From Chitinophagaceae bacterium BSSC1 (lineage in GTDB: Bacteria; Bacteroidota; Bacteroidia; Chitinophagales; Chitinophagaceae), in NCBI GenBank assembly GCA_002256435.1, contig NKJC01000006.1:124001-188000 (forward strand): a DNA stretch of 64,000 nucleotides, written 5' to 3'. Each line of letters starts with the position of its first letter. Position 1 is the stretch's first letter. Made by a program: the position numbers and the translations under genes. The notes under the pieces are model-generated. The model was given only the letters and a program-made list of their open reading frames with translations, was not told the origin of the DNA and made no database searches. Below are positions 24,498 through 33,516 of the stretch, piece by piece.

Positions 24498-25487
24498 TTG
24501 ACTGAAAAAATCATCAACCTAGAAACCGTTAACCCCATTGAGTTTTTTGGCGTCAACAATGGAAAACTTGATATTCTAAAAAAGAAATTCCCGCTTTTAA
24601 AAATTCTCTCTCGTGGCACGCAGCTCAAATTGAGTGGAGCACCTGAGCAGATTGATTCTGCTAAAGAAAAAATTGACTTAATTATTCAGTACCTAGAAAG
24701 GAATGGACATTTGAGTGAAATTTATTTTCAGCAAATTTTAGGTGGAGACGACGCAGAAACCATTGACAATTTTGTAGACCGAAATCCCAATGATGTGTTG
24801 GTCTTTGGTCCTAATGGAAAAACGGTCAGGGCCAGAACACAGAACCAGAAAAAAATGGTACAAGCTGCAGACAAGAATGATATTGTCTTTGCTATAGGAC
24901 CAGCAGGTACTGGTAAAACCTATACCGCCGTTGCACTAGCAGTTAGGGCATTGAAAAACAAATTGGTCAAAAAAATTATCCTCACTAGACCAGCGGTTGA
25001 AGCGGGTGAAAGTTTGGGATTCTTACCTGGCGATTTAAAGGAAAAGATTGATCCATACTTACGCCCATTGTATGACGCTTTGGATGATATGATTCCTGCA
25101 GATAAGTTAGGCTATTATATGAGTACACGTACCATAGAAATTGCTCCCCTAGCTTATATGCGTGGTAGAACTTTGGACAATGCTTTTATTATTCTAGATG
25201 AAGCCCAAAATACCAATGACCTTCAATTGAAAATGTTTTTGACTAGAATTGGAGCCAATGCAAAAGCCATTATCACGGGTGACCCTACTCAGGTAGACCT
25301 ACCTAGAAATATGCGCAGCGGGTTGGAAAAATCAACTAGAATACTAAAAAATGTAGAAGGAATTGCCCATATTGAACTTAATGAAGAAGACGTAGTACGT
25401 CACCGTCTGGTAAAATCTATTATTAAGGCTTATGAGAAAGAAAAGGAAAGAGAAGAACAAGAATACGGACATTCTCCCCAACGATAA
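24498..25487 (+). CDS. PhoH-family ATPase, with TTG start
   Basis: 329 residues. The N-terminus has a KH-like segment (about 1-60) and the PhoH P-loop ATPase begins near 115, with Walker A GPAGTGKT at 134-141, then TRPAVEAGESLGFLPGDLKEKIDPYLRP and the Walker B-like FIILDEAQN. PhoH/YbeZ proteins are NTPases often linked to RNA handling together with YbeY. The start is TTG at 24498: an in-frame TAA lies at 24477-24479 and no ATG or GTG occurs between, while the sequence from TEKIINLETVNPIEFFGVNN onwards is conserved in Bacteroidota. An intrinsic terminator follows. Confidence 0.93.
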   Translation: MTEKIINLETVNPIEFFGVNNGKLDILKKKFPLLKILSRGTQLKLSGAPEQIDSAKEKIDLIIQYLERNGHLSEIYFQQILGGDDAETIDNFVDRNPNDVLVFGPNGKTVRARTQNQKKMVQAADKNDIVFAIGPAGTGKTYTAVALAVRALKNKLVKKIILTRPAVEAGESLGFLPGDLKEKIDPYLRPLYDALDDMIPADKLGYYMSTRTIEIAPLAYMRGRTLDNAFIILDEAQNTNDLQLKMFLTRIGANAKAIITGDPTQVDLPRNMRSGLEKSTRILKNVEGIAHIELNEEDVVRHRLVKSIIKAYEKEKEREEQEYGHSPQR

Positions 25488-25496
25488 GGATTCTAT

Positions 25497-25522
25497 AAGA
25501 AAGCGGCAATTGTCGCTTTCTT
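25497..25522 (+). terminator. Intrinsic terminator after phoH
   Basis: AAGAAAGCG (25497-25505) and CGCTTTCTT (25514-25522) form a perfect 9-base stem, 9 bases after the phoH stop. The T-rich part is within the 3' arm and just after it. Confidence 0.7.
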
Positions 25523-25572
25523 GCTTTAAGCTCTGTACATTAGCACAATTTTAGGGGCTTTTGAACGTTTAG

Positions 25573-25613
25573 TTGGTTAGGCAGATGGGGGATTTGCGTT
25601 AAATTTGCCTAAC
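25573..25613 (+). promoter_or_regulatory. Promoter of surface-protein gene 25658 with inverted repeat
   Basis: TTG (25573-25575) and TAAATTTG (25600-25607) are separated by 24 bases. An 8-base inverted repeat, GTTAGGCA (25576-25583) and TGCCTAAC (25606-25613), starts just after the -33-like element and ends over the -7 box, a placement typical of an operator. Confidence 0.45.
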
Positions 25614-25657
25614 TCAGTTTATTGCAGTTGCTGTAAACCCGTGAAAACAAACGATCA

Positions 25658-26488
25658 ATGAAAAAAAGATTCCTTTCCGCACTGGCTTGTTGTTTGCTAA
25701 TCCAATATGGATTTGCTCAAGCTATTCCTCCAAACACTTCTGGAAGAACAAGATCCACTCCTACAGGAAGTAGCACTGGAGGGGGTGAAAACGTTTTCCC
25801 ATCTTCTGGCTTTGCGGGTATTGGTACCCAAACACCTGGAGCTGCATTGGAGATTAAAAAAGGAGCAGGCAATGTGCGGAATAAAAATATCTTACTCAAA
25901 CTGAGTAATGAATGGGCATCTAGTGGTCAAAATGAACCCAGTATCATGTTCTCAAATGGCAATGTCACAGATCCCAAAAATGTGAGCTATTGGACCATTG
26001 GTGCAAGGGTTTCAGGAGACAACACTTTAAAAACGCCCCAGACTTTTAAAATCAGTTTTAAATCACCAACAGATGCTGTAGAAAAAGAATTCTTTTCTGT
26101 AGATTCTTATGAAGGTAGGGTGAAGATTGGTGATGTACAAACCCAATATGACGGTTACAAACTATTTGTAGAACAGGGCATCTTGACTGAAAAAGTAAAA
26201 GTTGCGGTAAAAGATAGCAAGGACTGGTATGACAATGTATTTGACTATGACTACAAATTGATGTCACTGAAGAAACTAGAACAATTTATTCAGGATAACA
26301 AGCACCTTCCAGATATGCCCACCACCACTGAAGTAATGAACGATGGTTTGGATTTGGGGAAAATGAACGGCTTGTTGTTAAAAAAGGTGGAGGAACTGAC
26401 ACTTCACATGATTAACCAACAAAAAGAAATTGAAGAACTGAAAACACAGGTAAAACAACTTGCCGCTTCCAGCTCTTCAAAACACTAA
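25658..26488 (+). CDS. Secreted surface protein with C-terminal tail-fibre-like helical segment
   Basis: 276 residues with a signal peptide (SALACCLLIQYGFAQ). After a Ser/Thr/Gly linker comes FAGIGTQTPGAALEIK, the GIGT-x-PxxxLEI motif seen in Bacteroidota and phage tail-fibre-like proteins. The C-terminal third has YKLFVEQGILTEKVKVAVK, the HLPDMPTTTEVMNDGLDLGK element and a coiled coil (about 245-272, VEELTLHMINQQKEIEELKT). This end resembles the region preceding or replacing an S74-type chaperone and suggests trimerisation. The function is unknown; it may be a surface fibre or adhesin. Its promoter carries an inverted repeat. Confidence 0.65.
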   Translation: MKKRFLSALACCLLIQYGFAQAIPPNTSGRTRSTPTGSSTGGGENVFPSSGFAGIGTQTPGAALEIKKGAGNVRNKNILLKLSNEWASSGQNEPSIMFSNGNVTDPKNVSYWTIGARVSGDNTLKTPQTFKISFKSPTDAVEKEFFSVDSYEGRVKIGDVQTQYDGYKLFVEQGILTEKVKVAVKDSKDWYDNVFDYDYKLMSLKKLEQFIQDNKHLPDMPTTTEVMNDGLDLGKMNGLLLKKVEELTLHMINQQKEIEELKTQVKQLAASSSSKH

Positions 26489-26492
26489 TTCC

Positions 26493-27704
26493 TTAGTGTC
26501 CTAAAATTTCGTGACCCATTTTATCTCGCTTGGTCTGCAAGTATTTTTCATTGTGGGCATTGGGAACCGTTTCAATAGCAACGGTTTCAACTATTTCTAT
26601 ACCATACCCTTTAAGACCTGCACGCTTTCTGGGATTATTGCTCATCAACTTTAATTTGGTAGCTTTTAGGCTGCGCAAAATTTGAGCACCTACACCATAA
26701 TCACGTTCGTCCATCCCAAAACCCAAATGAATATTGGCTTCTACGGTATCCATTCCTTGTTCTTGAAGCTTATAGGCTTTGAGTTTGTTAATCAAACCAA
26801 TACCCCTTCCTTCTTGGTTCATGTAGAGGATAATTCCTTTTCCTTCTTGTTGTACCATTTTCATAGCACGGTGCAATTGCTCGCCACAATCGCAACGCAG
26901 ACTGCCTAAAATATCTCCTGTAAAACAACTGCTATGCACCCTTGCTAAGACTGGTTCATCTAATTCCCATTCACCTTTAATTAATGCCAAGTGTTCTGCA
27001 CCAGTTGTTTTTTCTTTATACGCTACTAGGGTAAAATCACCGTATTTAGTGGGCATATCTACCCTTACCAGCTCCTCAATTAAAGAATCTGATTTTAAAC
27101 GATAATCAATCAAATCTTTGATGGAGATGATTTTCAGGTTGAATTTCTTGGCAATCTCTAACAATTGGGGCAACCTAGCCATAGTGCCATCTTCATTCAT
27201 CACTTCTACTAATACTCCCGCAGGCTCATATCCCGCCAATCGGGCAAGGTCAATGGTAGCTTCCGTATGTCCTGTTCTACGCAAGACTCCACCGGTTTTA
27301 GCAATCAATGGAAAAATATGACCTGGTCTACCCAAGTCTGAAGCTTTGGTAGCAGGGTCTATTAAAGCCAAGACCGTTTTGGACCTGTCTTGGGCAGAAA
27401 TTCCTGTTGATGTTCCTTGACCAATTAGGTCAACCGAAACTGTAAAAGCGGTCTCATGTAAGGAGGTATTAGACCTAACCATGGGCTCCAATTCCAATTC
27501 TTTGCAGCGTTTCTCTGATAAAGCTGCACAGATTAACCCCCTGCCTTCCTTACTCATAAAGTTGATTACTTCTGGAGTTGCATGTCTGGCTGCTACAATA
27601 AAGTCACCTTCATTTTCTCTATCCTCATCATCCACCACAATCACCAATTGACCATTTTTAATGGCTTCAATGGCATCTTCAATCCTATCTAGCATAAAAT
27701 TCAA
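26493..27704 (-). CDS. ribBA: Bifunctional RibBA: DHBP synthase / GTP cyclohydrolase II
   Basis: 403 residues with two fused enzymes. Residues 1-200 are 3,4-dihydroxy-2-butanone-4-phosphate synthase (VVDDEDRENEGDFIVAARHA, then DLGRPGHIFPL and RTGHTEATIDLARLAG). Residues 205-403 are GTP cyclohydrolase II (HSSCFTGDILGSLRCDCGEQ with the three zinc Cys, then NQEGRGIGLINKLKAYKLQE). Together they make both precursors of riboflavin. Its -7 box lies 8 bases upstream of the ATG. It converges on the surface-protein gene with a 4-base gap and no visible terminator. Confidence 0.97.
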   Translation of the reverse strand: MNFMLDRIEDAIEAIKNGQLVIVVDDEDRENEGDFIVAARHATPEVINFMSKEGRGLICAALSEKRCKELELEPMVRSNTSLHETAFTVSVDLIGQGTSTGISAQDRSKTVLALIDPATKASDLGRPGHIFPLIAKTGGVLRRTGHTEATIDLARLAGYEPAGVLVEVMNEDGTMARLPQLLEIAKKFNLKIISIKDLIDYRLKSDSLIEELVRVDMPTKYGDFTLVAYKEKTTGAEHLALIKGEWELDEPVLARVHSSCFTGDILGSLRCDCGEQLHRAMKMVQQEGKGIILYMNQEGRGIGLINKLKAYKLQEQGMDTVEANIHLGFGMDERDYGVGAQILRSLKATKLKLMSNNPRKRAGLKGYGIEIVETVAIETVPNAHNEKYLQTKRDKMGHEILGH

Positions 27705-28054
27705 TTAGGCTGCAAAACTACGGTAGGCAAATGGAATATCTGACTGAAAAGCGTGTTTACACATCAAATAATTTAAAAATCTTAAATAGAAATCATTATA
27801 AATTAAAATTTAATTGCATTTGTAAATTGTGTCAGATATACCTAATTTCTCAAAAAGATTTGGGGCAAAAGATTTAAATCTGGCTACATAACTGGAAAAC
27901 CGGTAACCCACAAACGCTGCATTCTAAGTTCTGAGTTATAAACAAAAAGAGAACATTTTGTTAAAGAGATAGACTTGGTAACGTAAAATTTATGTGATAA
28001 TACGTGTTAGTTTACGATTTTAACACCATATTTGCAGCTTTAAATCTGCAATTT
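27705..28054. other. 350-base AT-rich divergent region between ribBA and the TonB receptor
   Basis: No gene is seen. At the left edge lies the ribBA -7 box (27713-27720). The middle (27770-27830) is very AT-rich with TAAA runs and could be an upstream activating region. Near the receptor, CATATTTGCAGC (28027-28038) is a near match to the extended -7 motif, and TTGCAG/CTGCAA (28032-28037 and 28046-28051) is a 6-base inverted repeat that ends 3 bases before the ATG. I see no conserved FMN-riboswitch core on either strand. Confidence 0.5.
27713..27720 (-). promoter_or_regulatory. -7 box of ribBA
   Basis: On the minus strand TAGTTTTG, continued by CAGCC, is an exact TAnnTTTG match ending 8 bases before the ribBA ATG. 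No clear -33 TTTG is visible. Confidence 0.5.
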
Positions 28055-31000
28055 ATGTTAAATCTGAAGAGAATTTTGCTTAGCGCAATGGCCTATCTGA
28101 TAGCCGTTTCCGCTATGGCACAGGTTACCAATGGCTCCATTACCGGTAGCGTACGTGATGCAAAAACAGGCCCATTGGGCGGTGCATCAGTAGAAGCGGT
28201 TCACGAACCATCTGGAACTAAGTACAAAACTGTTTCTGCAACAACAGGTAGGTACAACCTACCAGGTCTACGTATTGGTGGTCCATATAAGATCACTGTT
28301 AGTTATGTAGGTCTTAAAACAGAAACTGTATCTGATGTTTACATCCAATTGGGTGAACCAAGTGTGATTGATGTTGCTTTAACTGATGCCAATGCACAGT
28401 TGCAAGAAGTGGTAGTTACTGGTGCCAGAAAAGGTGCTTTGATTTCCAAAGACAGAAAAGGTACAGGTACCAACATCAACAAGCGTTTACTATCTTCTTT
28501 GCCTACTTTGTCTAGAAGTATCACTGATTTTACTAAAATGACACCTCAGGCCAACGGTACTTCTTTTGGTGGTCAAGATAACAGAGCTATCAACTTTACA
28601 TTGGATGGTTCTGTATTCAACAATAGCTTTGGTTTACAAGCATTAAATGGTAGCCAAACAGGATCTACTCCTATTTCTTTGGATGCCATTGAAGAAATTC
28701 AAGTAAACGTGTCTCCTTATAATTTAAGAGATGCAGGTTTCACTGGTGCAAGTATCAATGCTGTTACTAAATCTGGTACCAATACTTTTCATGGTACTGG
28801 TTTTTACAACAACAGAAATGAAGGACTTGTAGGTACCAAAGGTGGTGCACAAGGAAAGCAAGACGTTGTAACAACTGCATTTGATGTGAAGCAATTTGGT
28901 GGTAGCCTTGGTGGTGCAATAATCAAAAACAAATTGTTTTTCTTCTTGAGCTATGAAGGTGAAAGAAGAACTGACCCAGGTACTGCTTTTGTAGCAAGTA
29001 CTGGTAGCAATAGTGGTGGTAACGTAACTCGTGTTAAGTCTTCTGACTTAGATGCAATGTCTACTTTCTTGCAAACCAAATTCAACTATAATCCAGGTGC
29101 ATACCAAGACTATCCATTCTTAACCAGAAGTGATAAAGGTCTTGCTCGTATTGACTGGAACATCAATGACAAACACAAATTCAGTGTTCGTTACAATTAC
29201 TTGAAATCTAAAAAAGACATTTCTATCAGCAACTCTGGATCATTGGGTGGTTCTAGAAACAGTATCAATGCTATGAGCTTTGCAAATACTGCTTATGAAA
29301 TCAACAATGACTTGTATTCTGCCATTGGTCAGTTGAACAGCCGTTTCAGCAGCAAATTGAACAATGAGATCATTTTTGGTTATACTGCTAATAGAGATTA
29401 CAGGGCTGTAAAAGGTGGTGATTTCCCAACTGTAGATATTCAGGATGGTAATAGCAATACCTATATGACTTTTGGTAATGATCCATTTACTCCAAATAAC
29501 AAATTGGATACTGATACTTGGCAGTTCTCTGATAACCTTACTTTCTATGGTGGCAAACACACTATTCAAGCAGGTATCAGCTATGAAGCATTTAACTATG
29601 TAAATGGTTTTACTGCACAAATCAATGGTATCTATACTTTCAACAGTTTGGCTGATTTTTATACATCTGCCAACGCTTATTTGGCAAATCCAAATATGAC
29701 TACCAATCCAGTTGCACTGAAATACACTTCAGCTTTCAGTAATATGGCTGGTGGTGCAGTTTGGTTAGCAGAAACCAAAGCAAGAAACATTGGTGCTTAT
29801 ATTCAAGACGAAGTTGAATTAGAAAAGAATTTCAACCTGACTTATGGTGTTCGTTTAGAAGTTCCTTATTTTGTTGGATCTGGTTATGTAAACACACAAG
29901 TTGATGGTTATAATTTCTTGAATGAATTAGGTCAACCTACCAAATTGAGCACATCTATTTTGCCTAGTGCAAAATTGATGGTAAGCCCAAGGGTTGGATT
30001 TAACTATGATATCAATGGTGACAAGCGCATCCAAGTAAGAGGTGGTGCTGGTTTATTTACTGGTCGTCCTCCATTTGTATTTATCAGTAACCAAGTTGGT
30101 AATAATGGTGTTCAGTCTGGTTCTTTGAACTTGACTTCAGCTGCTGGTACAACTGCTATTCCTTTCAGACCAACTACTCCTTCTGCTGCTCCAGCAGGAT
30201 TTGTTCCCAACCCAGCGGTACCTGCTCCATCTTATAACATTGCAACTTCAGAAGAAACTTTCCGTTTCCCTAAAGTGTTCCGTTCAAACTTGGCTGTTGA
30301 TTACAAATTCTACAAAGACATTGTTGTTGGTGGAGAATTGGTATTCACTCAAGCTATTAATAGTATCTACTACTACAATGCTAACTTAACTGCACCAGTT
30401 GGTACCTTTAATGGTCCTGATCAGCGTGTTCGTTATGCTAACCCTAACGCCATTTCTGGTGGAGTAGCTACTTTGAATACTGCAGCTTCTGCTATCAGAA
30501 TTAACCCTAACATTACTGATGCAACTGTAATGAAGAGCGGTTCTTATGGTGGATCTATGAGTGCTACCATCAAATTTGAAAAACCACTTAGAGCTAAAGG
30601 ATTTGGCTGGATGGTTGCATATAACTTTGGTAGTGCTAGAGATTATATCAACCCAGGATCAATTGCTTCAAGCAGCTGGACTGGTAACCGTTCAGTAAAT
30701 GGTAATAACCGTCCTGATATTGCTTTCAGTGATTATGATTTGAGAAACCGTGTAATTGCTAACATCAACTACCGTACAGAAATCGGTAAAAATGCAGCAG
30801 TTCAGTTCTCTATCTTTAGTGAAACCAAAAACTGGGGTAGGATTTCATATACCTATTCTGGTGACATGAACGGAGATGGTGTTGCAGGTAATGACCTGAT
30901 GTACATTCCAAGAAATCAAGCTGAAATGAACTTCCAGCAATATACAATTGGTTCTGGTGCAACTGCTCAAACCTTTACTGCTCAAATGCAAAAAGATGCA

Positions 31001-31381
31001 TTTGAAATGTATATCAACCAAGATGATTACCTGAAGAAAAACAGGGGTTCTTATGTTGAGCGTAACGGTGCTTTAATGCCTTATTTAACTAGGATTGACG
31101 CTTCAGCTGTTGTAGAATTATTTACAGCTGGTAAAAACAGACATACTATTCAATTGCGTGCTGATATCTTCAATATTGGTAACATGATTGACAATAATGC
31201 TGGTGTTAGCTATGTAGTGAATAACAGCTCATTGTTAAACTTCAGAGGTCTTGATGCAAATGGTCTTCCATTGTATCGTTACAACACTGTAAACAACGCA
31301 TTAGTGTATAGCACTTATCGTAAAGGTGTATTCACTTCTGATGTATGGCAAGCTCAATTGGGCGTTCGTTATATATTCTAA
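28055..31381 (+). CDS. TonB-dependent receptor, Oar-like with carboxypeptidase-regulatory N-terminal domain
   Basis: 1108 residues from the ATG at 28055, chosen because MLNLKRILLSAMAYLIAVSAMAQ is a complete signal peptide. An N-terminal CarboxypepD-reg-like domain (about 25-110, GSITGSVRDAKTGPLGGASV, then TGRYNLPGLRIGGPYKITVS) precedes the plug (LQEVVVTGARKG, then RSITDFTKMTPQANGTSFGG and NVSPYNLRDAGFTGASINAV). The large barrel ends in WQAQLGVRYIF with terminal Phe. This is the OmpA-related/Oar branch of TonB receptors in Bacteroidota. No SusD partner is next to it, so it is not a SusCD pair. The substrate is unknown. A strong terminator follows. Confidence 0.9.
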   Translation: MLNLKRILLSAMAYLIAVSAMAQVTNGSITGSVRDAKTGPLGGASVEAVHEPSGTKYKTVSATTGRYNLPGLRIGGPYKITVSYVGLKTETVSDVYIQLGEPSVIDVALTDANAQLQEVVVTGARKGALISKDRKGTGTNINKRLLSSLPTLSRSITDFTKMTPQANGTSFGGQDNRAINFTLDGSVFNNSFGLQALNGSQTGSTPISLDAIEEIQVNVSPYNLRDAGFTGASINAVTKSGTNTFHGTGFYNNRNEGLVGTKGGAQGKQDVVTTAFDVKQFGGSLGGAIIKNKLFFFLSYEGERRTDPGTAFVASTGSNSGGNVTRVKSSDLDAMSTFLQTKFNYNPGAYQDYPFLTRSDKGLARIDWNINDKHKFSVRYNYLKSKKDISISNSGSLGGSRNSINAMSFANTAYEINNDLYSAIGQLNSRFSSKLNNEIIFGYTANRDYRAVKGGDFPTVDIQDGNSNTYMTFGNDPFTPNNKLDTDTWQFSDNLTFYGGKHTIQAGISYEAFNYVNGFTAQINGIYTFNSLADFYTSANAYLANPNMTTNPVALKYTSAFSNMAGGAVWLAETKARNIGAYIQDEVELEKNFNLTYGVRLEVPYFVGSGYVNTQVDGYNFLNELGQPTKLSTSILPSAKLMVSPRVGFNYDINGDKRIQVRGGAGLFTGRPPFVFISNQVGNNGVQSGSLNLTSAAGTTAIPFRPTTPSAAPAGFVPNPAVPAPSYNIATSEETFRFPKVFRSNLAVDYKFYKDIVVGGELVFTQAINSIYYYNANLTAPVGTFNGPDQRVRYANPNAISGGVATLNTAASAIRINPNITDATVMKSGSYGGSMSATIKFEKPLRAKGFGWMVAYNFGSARDYINPGSIASSSWTGNRSVNGNNRPDIAFSDYDLRNRVIANINYRTEIGKNAAVQFSIFSETKNWGRISYTYSGDMNGDGVAGNDLMYIPRNQAEMNFQQYTIGSGATAQTFTAQMQKDAFEMYINQDDYLKKNRGSYVERNGALMPYLTRIDASAVVELFTAGKNRHTIQLRADIFNIGNMIDNNAGVSYVVNNSSLLNFRGLDANGLPLYRYNTVNNALVYSTYRKGVFTSDVWQAQLGVRYIF

Positions 31382-31400
31382 GAGAATTACAAATAGTTAT

Positions 31401-31433
31401 AAAAAAAGACCTCGAAATTCGAGGTCTTTTTTT
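31401..31433. terminator. Bidirectional intrinsic terminator after the TonB receptor
   Basis: Stem 31401-31414 (seven A, then GACCTCG) pairs with 31420-31433 (CGAGGTC, then seven T); the loop is AAATT. It ends the receptor transcript, and on the minus strand it lies downstream of the esterase gene and its heptamer array. Confidence 0.92.
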
Positions 31434-31469
31434 ATGCTCAATTCTTAATGCTAAACTTTCTTCTTCCCA

Positions 31470-31548
31470 TTCTTCACTCTTCACTCTTCACTTTCCTTCA
31501 CTCTTCACTCTTCATTCTTCACTCTTCACTTTCTTCACTCTTCACTTT
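31470..31548 (-). repeat. Imperfect heptamer array at the 3' end of the esterase gene
   Basis: Read on the minus strand this is about ten units of AGTGAAG with variants AATGAAG, AAAGTGAAG and GAAAGTGAAG. The first unit overlaps the last codon and the TGA stop of the esterase gene (31542-31544), so the array begins inside the coding region and continues into the 3' UTR. The bidirectional terminator at 31401-31433 lies beyond it. Confidence 0.9.
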
Positions 31549-32369
31549 ACCCCCCATCCCCAAATTAAAAATTCAGGAAAAGCTTGACCCCAAGTTGTTA
31601 CATCGTGTTTACCCCCTTCAATCAATGTATATTGTATGTGACCATCGGTATAACCCTTGGCTTTTAATTCTACTATCAGGTCTAGGGTATCATCAATAGA
31701 ATCTATGATGCCATTTTTATTTCTGTCAGCTGTTTCGTCTAAACTTCCACATTGCAAATAAAAACGCAACCATGGATAGAAATCTGCCTTTCTTATTTGT
31801 AAATGCATGAGTCTATCTTTTTCATCGTCATAGCCCTCATCATACGCTTTTTTCCTCCACCAAAGTGATCCACTAAACACACCAACCCTATTAAACTGAT
31901 TGGGTTGGTTCCAAACAAGATCTAAGGCACTAAGTGCACCCAATGAAAATCCTGCAAAAGACTTGTCTTTAAAAGAAGGGATTTTCAACTCCTTTCTTAA
32001 AAAAGGAATTAACTCATCAAATATAAACTTGGCATATAATCCAGCTTTTGCACCTCTGCCATCAAAATCAGGAGAATAAGCCGTACCATATTCCATTTTC
32101 CTATCAGGTCCACAGTGTATGCCAACACAAATCAATGGTTCTATTGCTGATTTTTCCAACAAGTCATTTAATATATCTTCAAAAGGCATGGTTACCAAAT
32201 CTTGTCCATCGTTCACCAATAAGAGGCTGTAATGAATGGTGGGATTTCTTTCTTTAGGAGCATAAATATCCAATACTACTTCCCTCTCCAAATAGTCTGA
32301 ATATAGTTGAAAGTGCAGGATTTCTAACTTAGTAAGGGAACTTGTTACTTGAGTGGTTGGCATTTCCAA
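31542..32369 (-). CDS. Alpha/beta-hydrolase esterase (esterase D / enterochelin-esterase-like)
   Basis: 275 residues, no signal peptide. The strand-order signature is VVLDIYAPKE, then LLLVNDGQD (oxyanion region), the nucleophile elbow FAGFSLGA with Ser142, and GGKHDVTTW near the C-terminus with the catalytic His. This is the putative esterase (COG2382/COG0627-like) family, which cleaves acyl esters including siderophore or acyl-thiol esters. It is divergent from the ATP-grasp/YbdK pair (142-base gap), a possible functional link. The TGA stop is provided by the first unit of a heptamer repeat array. Confidence 0.82.
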   Translation of the reverse strand: MEMPTTQVTSSLTKLEILHFQLYSDYLEREVVLDIYAPKERNPTIHYSLLLVNDGQDLVTMPFEDILNDLLEKSAIEPLICVGIHCGPDRKMEYGTAYSPDFDGRGAKAGLYAKFIFDELIPFLRKELKIPSFKDKSFAGFSLGALSALDLVWNQPNQFNRVGVFSGSLWWRKKAYDEGYDDEKDRLMHLQIRKADFYPWLRFYLQCGSLDETADRNKNGIIDSIDDTLDLIVELKAKGYTDGHIQYTLIEGGKHDVTTWGQAFPEFLIWGWGVK

Positions 32370-32511
32370 AAATAAGGACTGGCTAGAATTTTATCTTTAA
32401 AATGTTTAAAAATCAAATTCCTGAAATCAATTAAAAAAAAACCATGTTTTAAAATTTGACCGAGTTTCAGTAAATTGAATTTCTTATATCAGAATCCCTA
32501 AAATCAAAGCA

Positions 32512-33468
32512 ATGAAAAAAATAGGTGTGTTGTTTGGTCAAGAACGTAGTTTCCCAATGGCTTTTGTGGAAAGAGTGAATGAAAAGAAAATCCCAGGTAT
32601 TATTGCAGAACCTGTTAGGATAGATAAAGTAATGCAGGGTGAACCCAGTGATTATGCAGTAATCATTGATAGAATTAGCCAAGACGTACCTTTCTATAGG
32701 GCTTATTTAAAAAATGCAGCTATTTGTGGAACGGCAGTGATCAATAACCCATTTTGGTGGAGTGCTGATGAGAAATTCTTCAATAATTGTTTGGCAACTA
32801 AAATCAATGTCCCTGTTCCCAAAACAGTGATCTTGCCTTCTAGAGAATTACCCTCTGATACTTCTGACCAATCTTTTAGCAATCTTTCCTATCCCTTGGA
32901 TTGGGAGACTATTTTTAATTATGTTGGATTCCCTGCTTACATGAAACCATTTGCAGGTGGGGGTTGGAAAAACGTTTACCGTTTAGAAGACAAGGATGAT
33001 TTTTTTGATAAACACGGTGAAACTGGGCAATTGGTGATGTTATTACAAGAAGAAATTGTGTTTGAAGAATATTATCGCTGTTATTGTATTGGTGGCAAAC
33101 ACGTTAGAATCATGAGTTATGAACCAAGGAACCCACACCATTTGCGTTATGCAGCTGACTTTGCTCCATCTGCAGAAAAGTTAAAAATGATGGAAGACAT
33201 TGTACTTAGAATAAATGCTTATTTGGGTTATGATTTTAATACGGTAGAGCTAGCGCTAAGAGATGGAGTTCCTTATGCCATTGACTTTTGCAACCCTGCC
33301 CCTGATGCTGATATTAAAAGCGTTGGCCAAGCCAATTTTGACTGGGTAGTAGAAACAGCGGCCAATTATGCCATTGAAAAAGCACAGGCCCAGCAACCAG
33401 GTCAAGATAACTTGACTTGGGGTGAATATATTAAACGGGGTGCTTCTAAATTAGGTCTCTACCCCTAA
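32512..33468 (+). CDS. ATP-grasp family ligase of unknown substrate
   Basis: 318 residues. An N-terminal pre-ATP-grasp Rossmann-like part (1-90, IGVLFGQERSFPMAFVERVN) is followed by the ATP-grasp fold with YMKPFAGGGWKNV (nucleotide-binding Lys145 and Gly-rich loop), the acidic LLQEEIVFEEYYR at about 177-189, and the metal-binding end IDFCNPAPDAD (D258, N261). It is related to RimK/glutathione-synthetase-like carboxylate-amine ligases, which make an acyl phosphate and then an amide. The YbdK-type ligase gene starts 48 bases downstream in the same direction, so the two probably make one small peptide-like product. The substrate is unknown. Confidence 0.82.
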   Translation: MKKIGVLFGQERSFPMAFVERVNEKKIPGIIAEPVRIDKVMQGEPSDYAVIIDRISQDVPFYRAYLKNAAICGTAVINNPFWWSADEKFFNNCLATKINVPVPKTVILPSRELPSDTSDQSFSNLSYPLDWETIFNYVGFPAYMKPFAGGGWKNVYRLEDKDDFFDKHGETGQLVMLLQEEIVFEEYYRCYCIGGKHVRIMSYEPRNPHHLRYAADFAPSAEKLKMMEDIVLRINAYLGYDFNTVELALRDGVPYAIDFCNPAPDADIKSVGQANFDWVVETAANYAIEKAQAQQPGQDNLTWGEYIKRGASKLGLYP

Positions 33469-33516
33469 TCAAACCAATGAAACTGATCAATATTAGCACA
33501 AGAACAAGGAGGTCAA

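Noticed and set aside
27705..28054. FMN riboswitch for ribBA
   Set aside because: No conserved FMN-aptamer segments were found on the minus strand, and the -7 box lies only 8 bases from the ribBA ATG, leaving no room for a leader.
28055..31381. SusC of a SusCD polysaccharide locus
   Set aside because: No SusD-like lipoprotein or glycoside hydrolase is next to it, and the sequence is of the Oar-like type.
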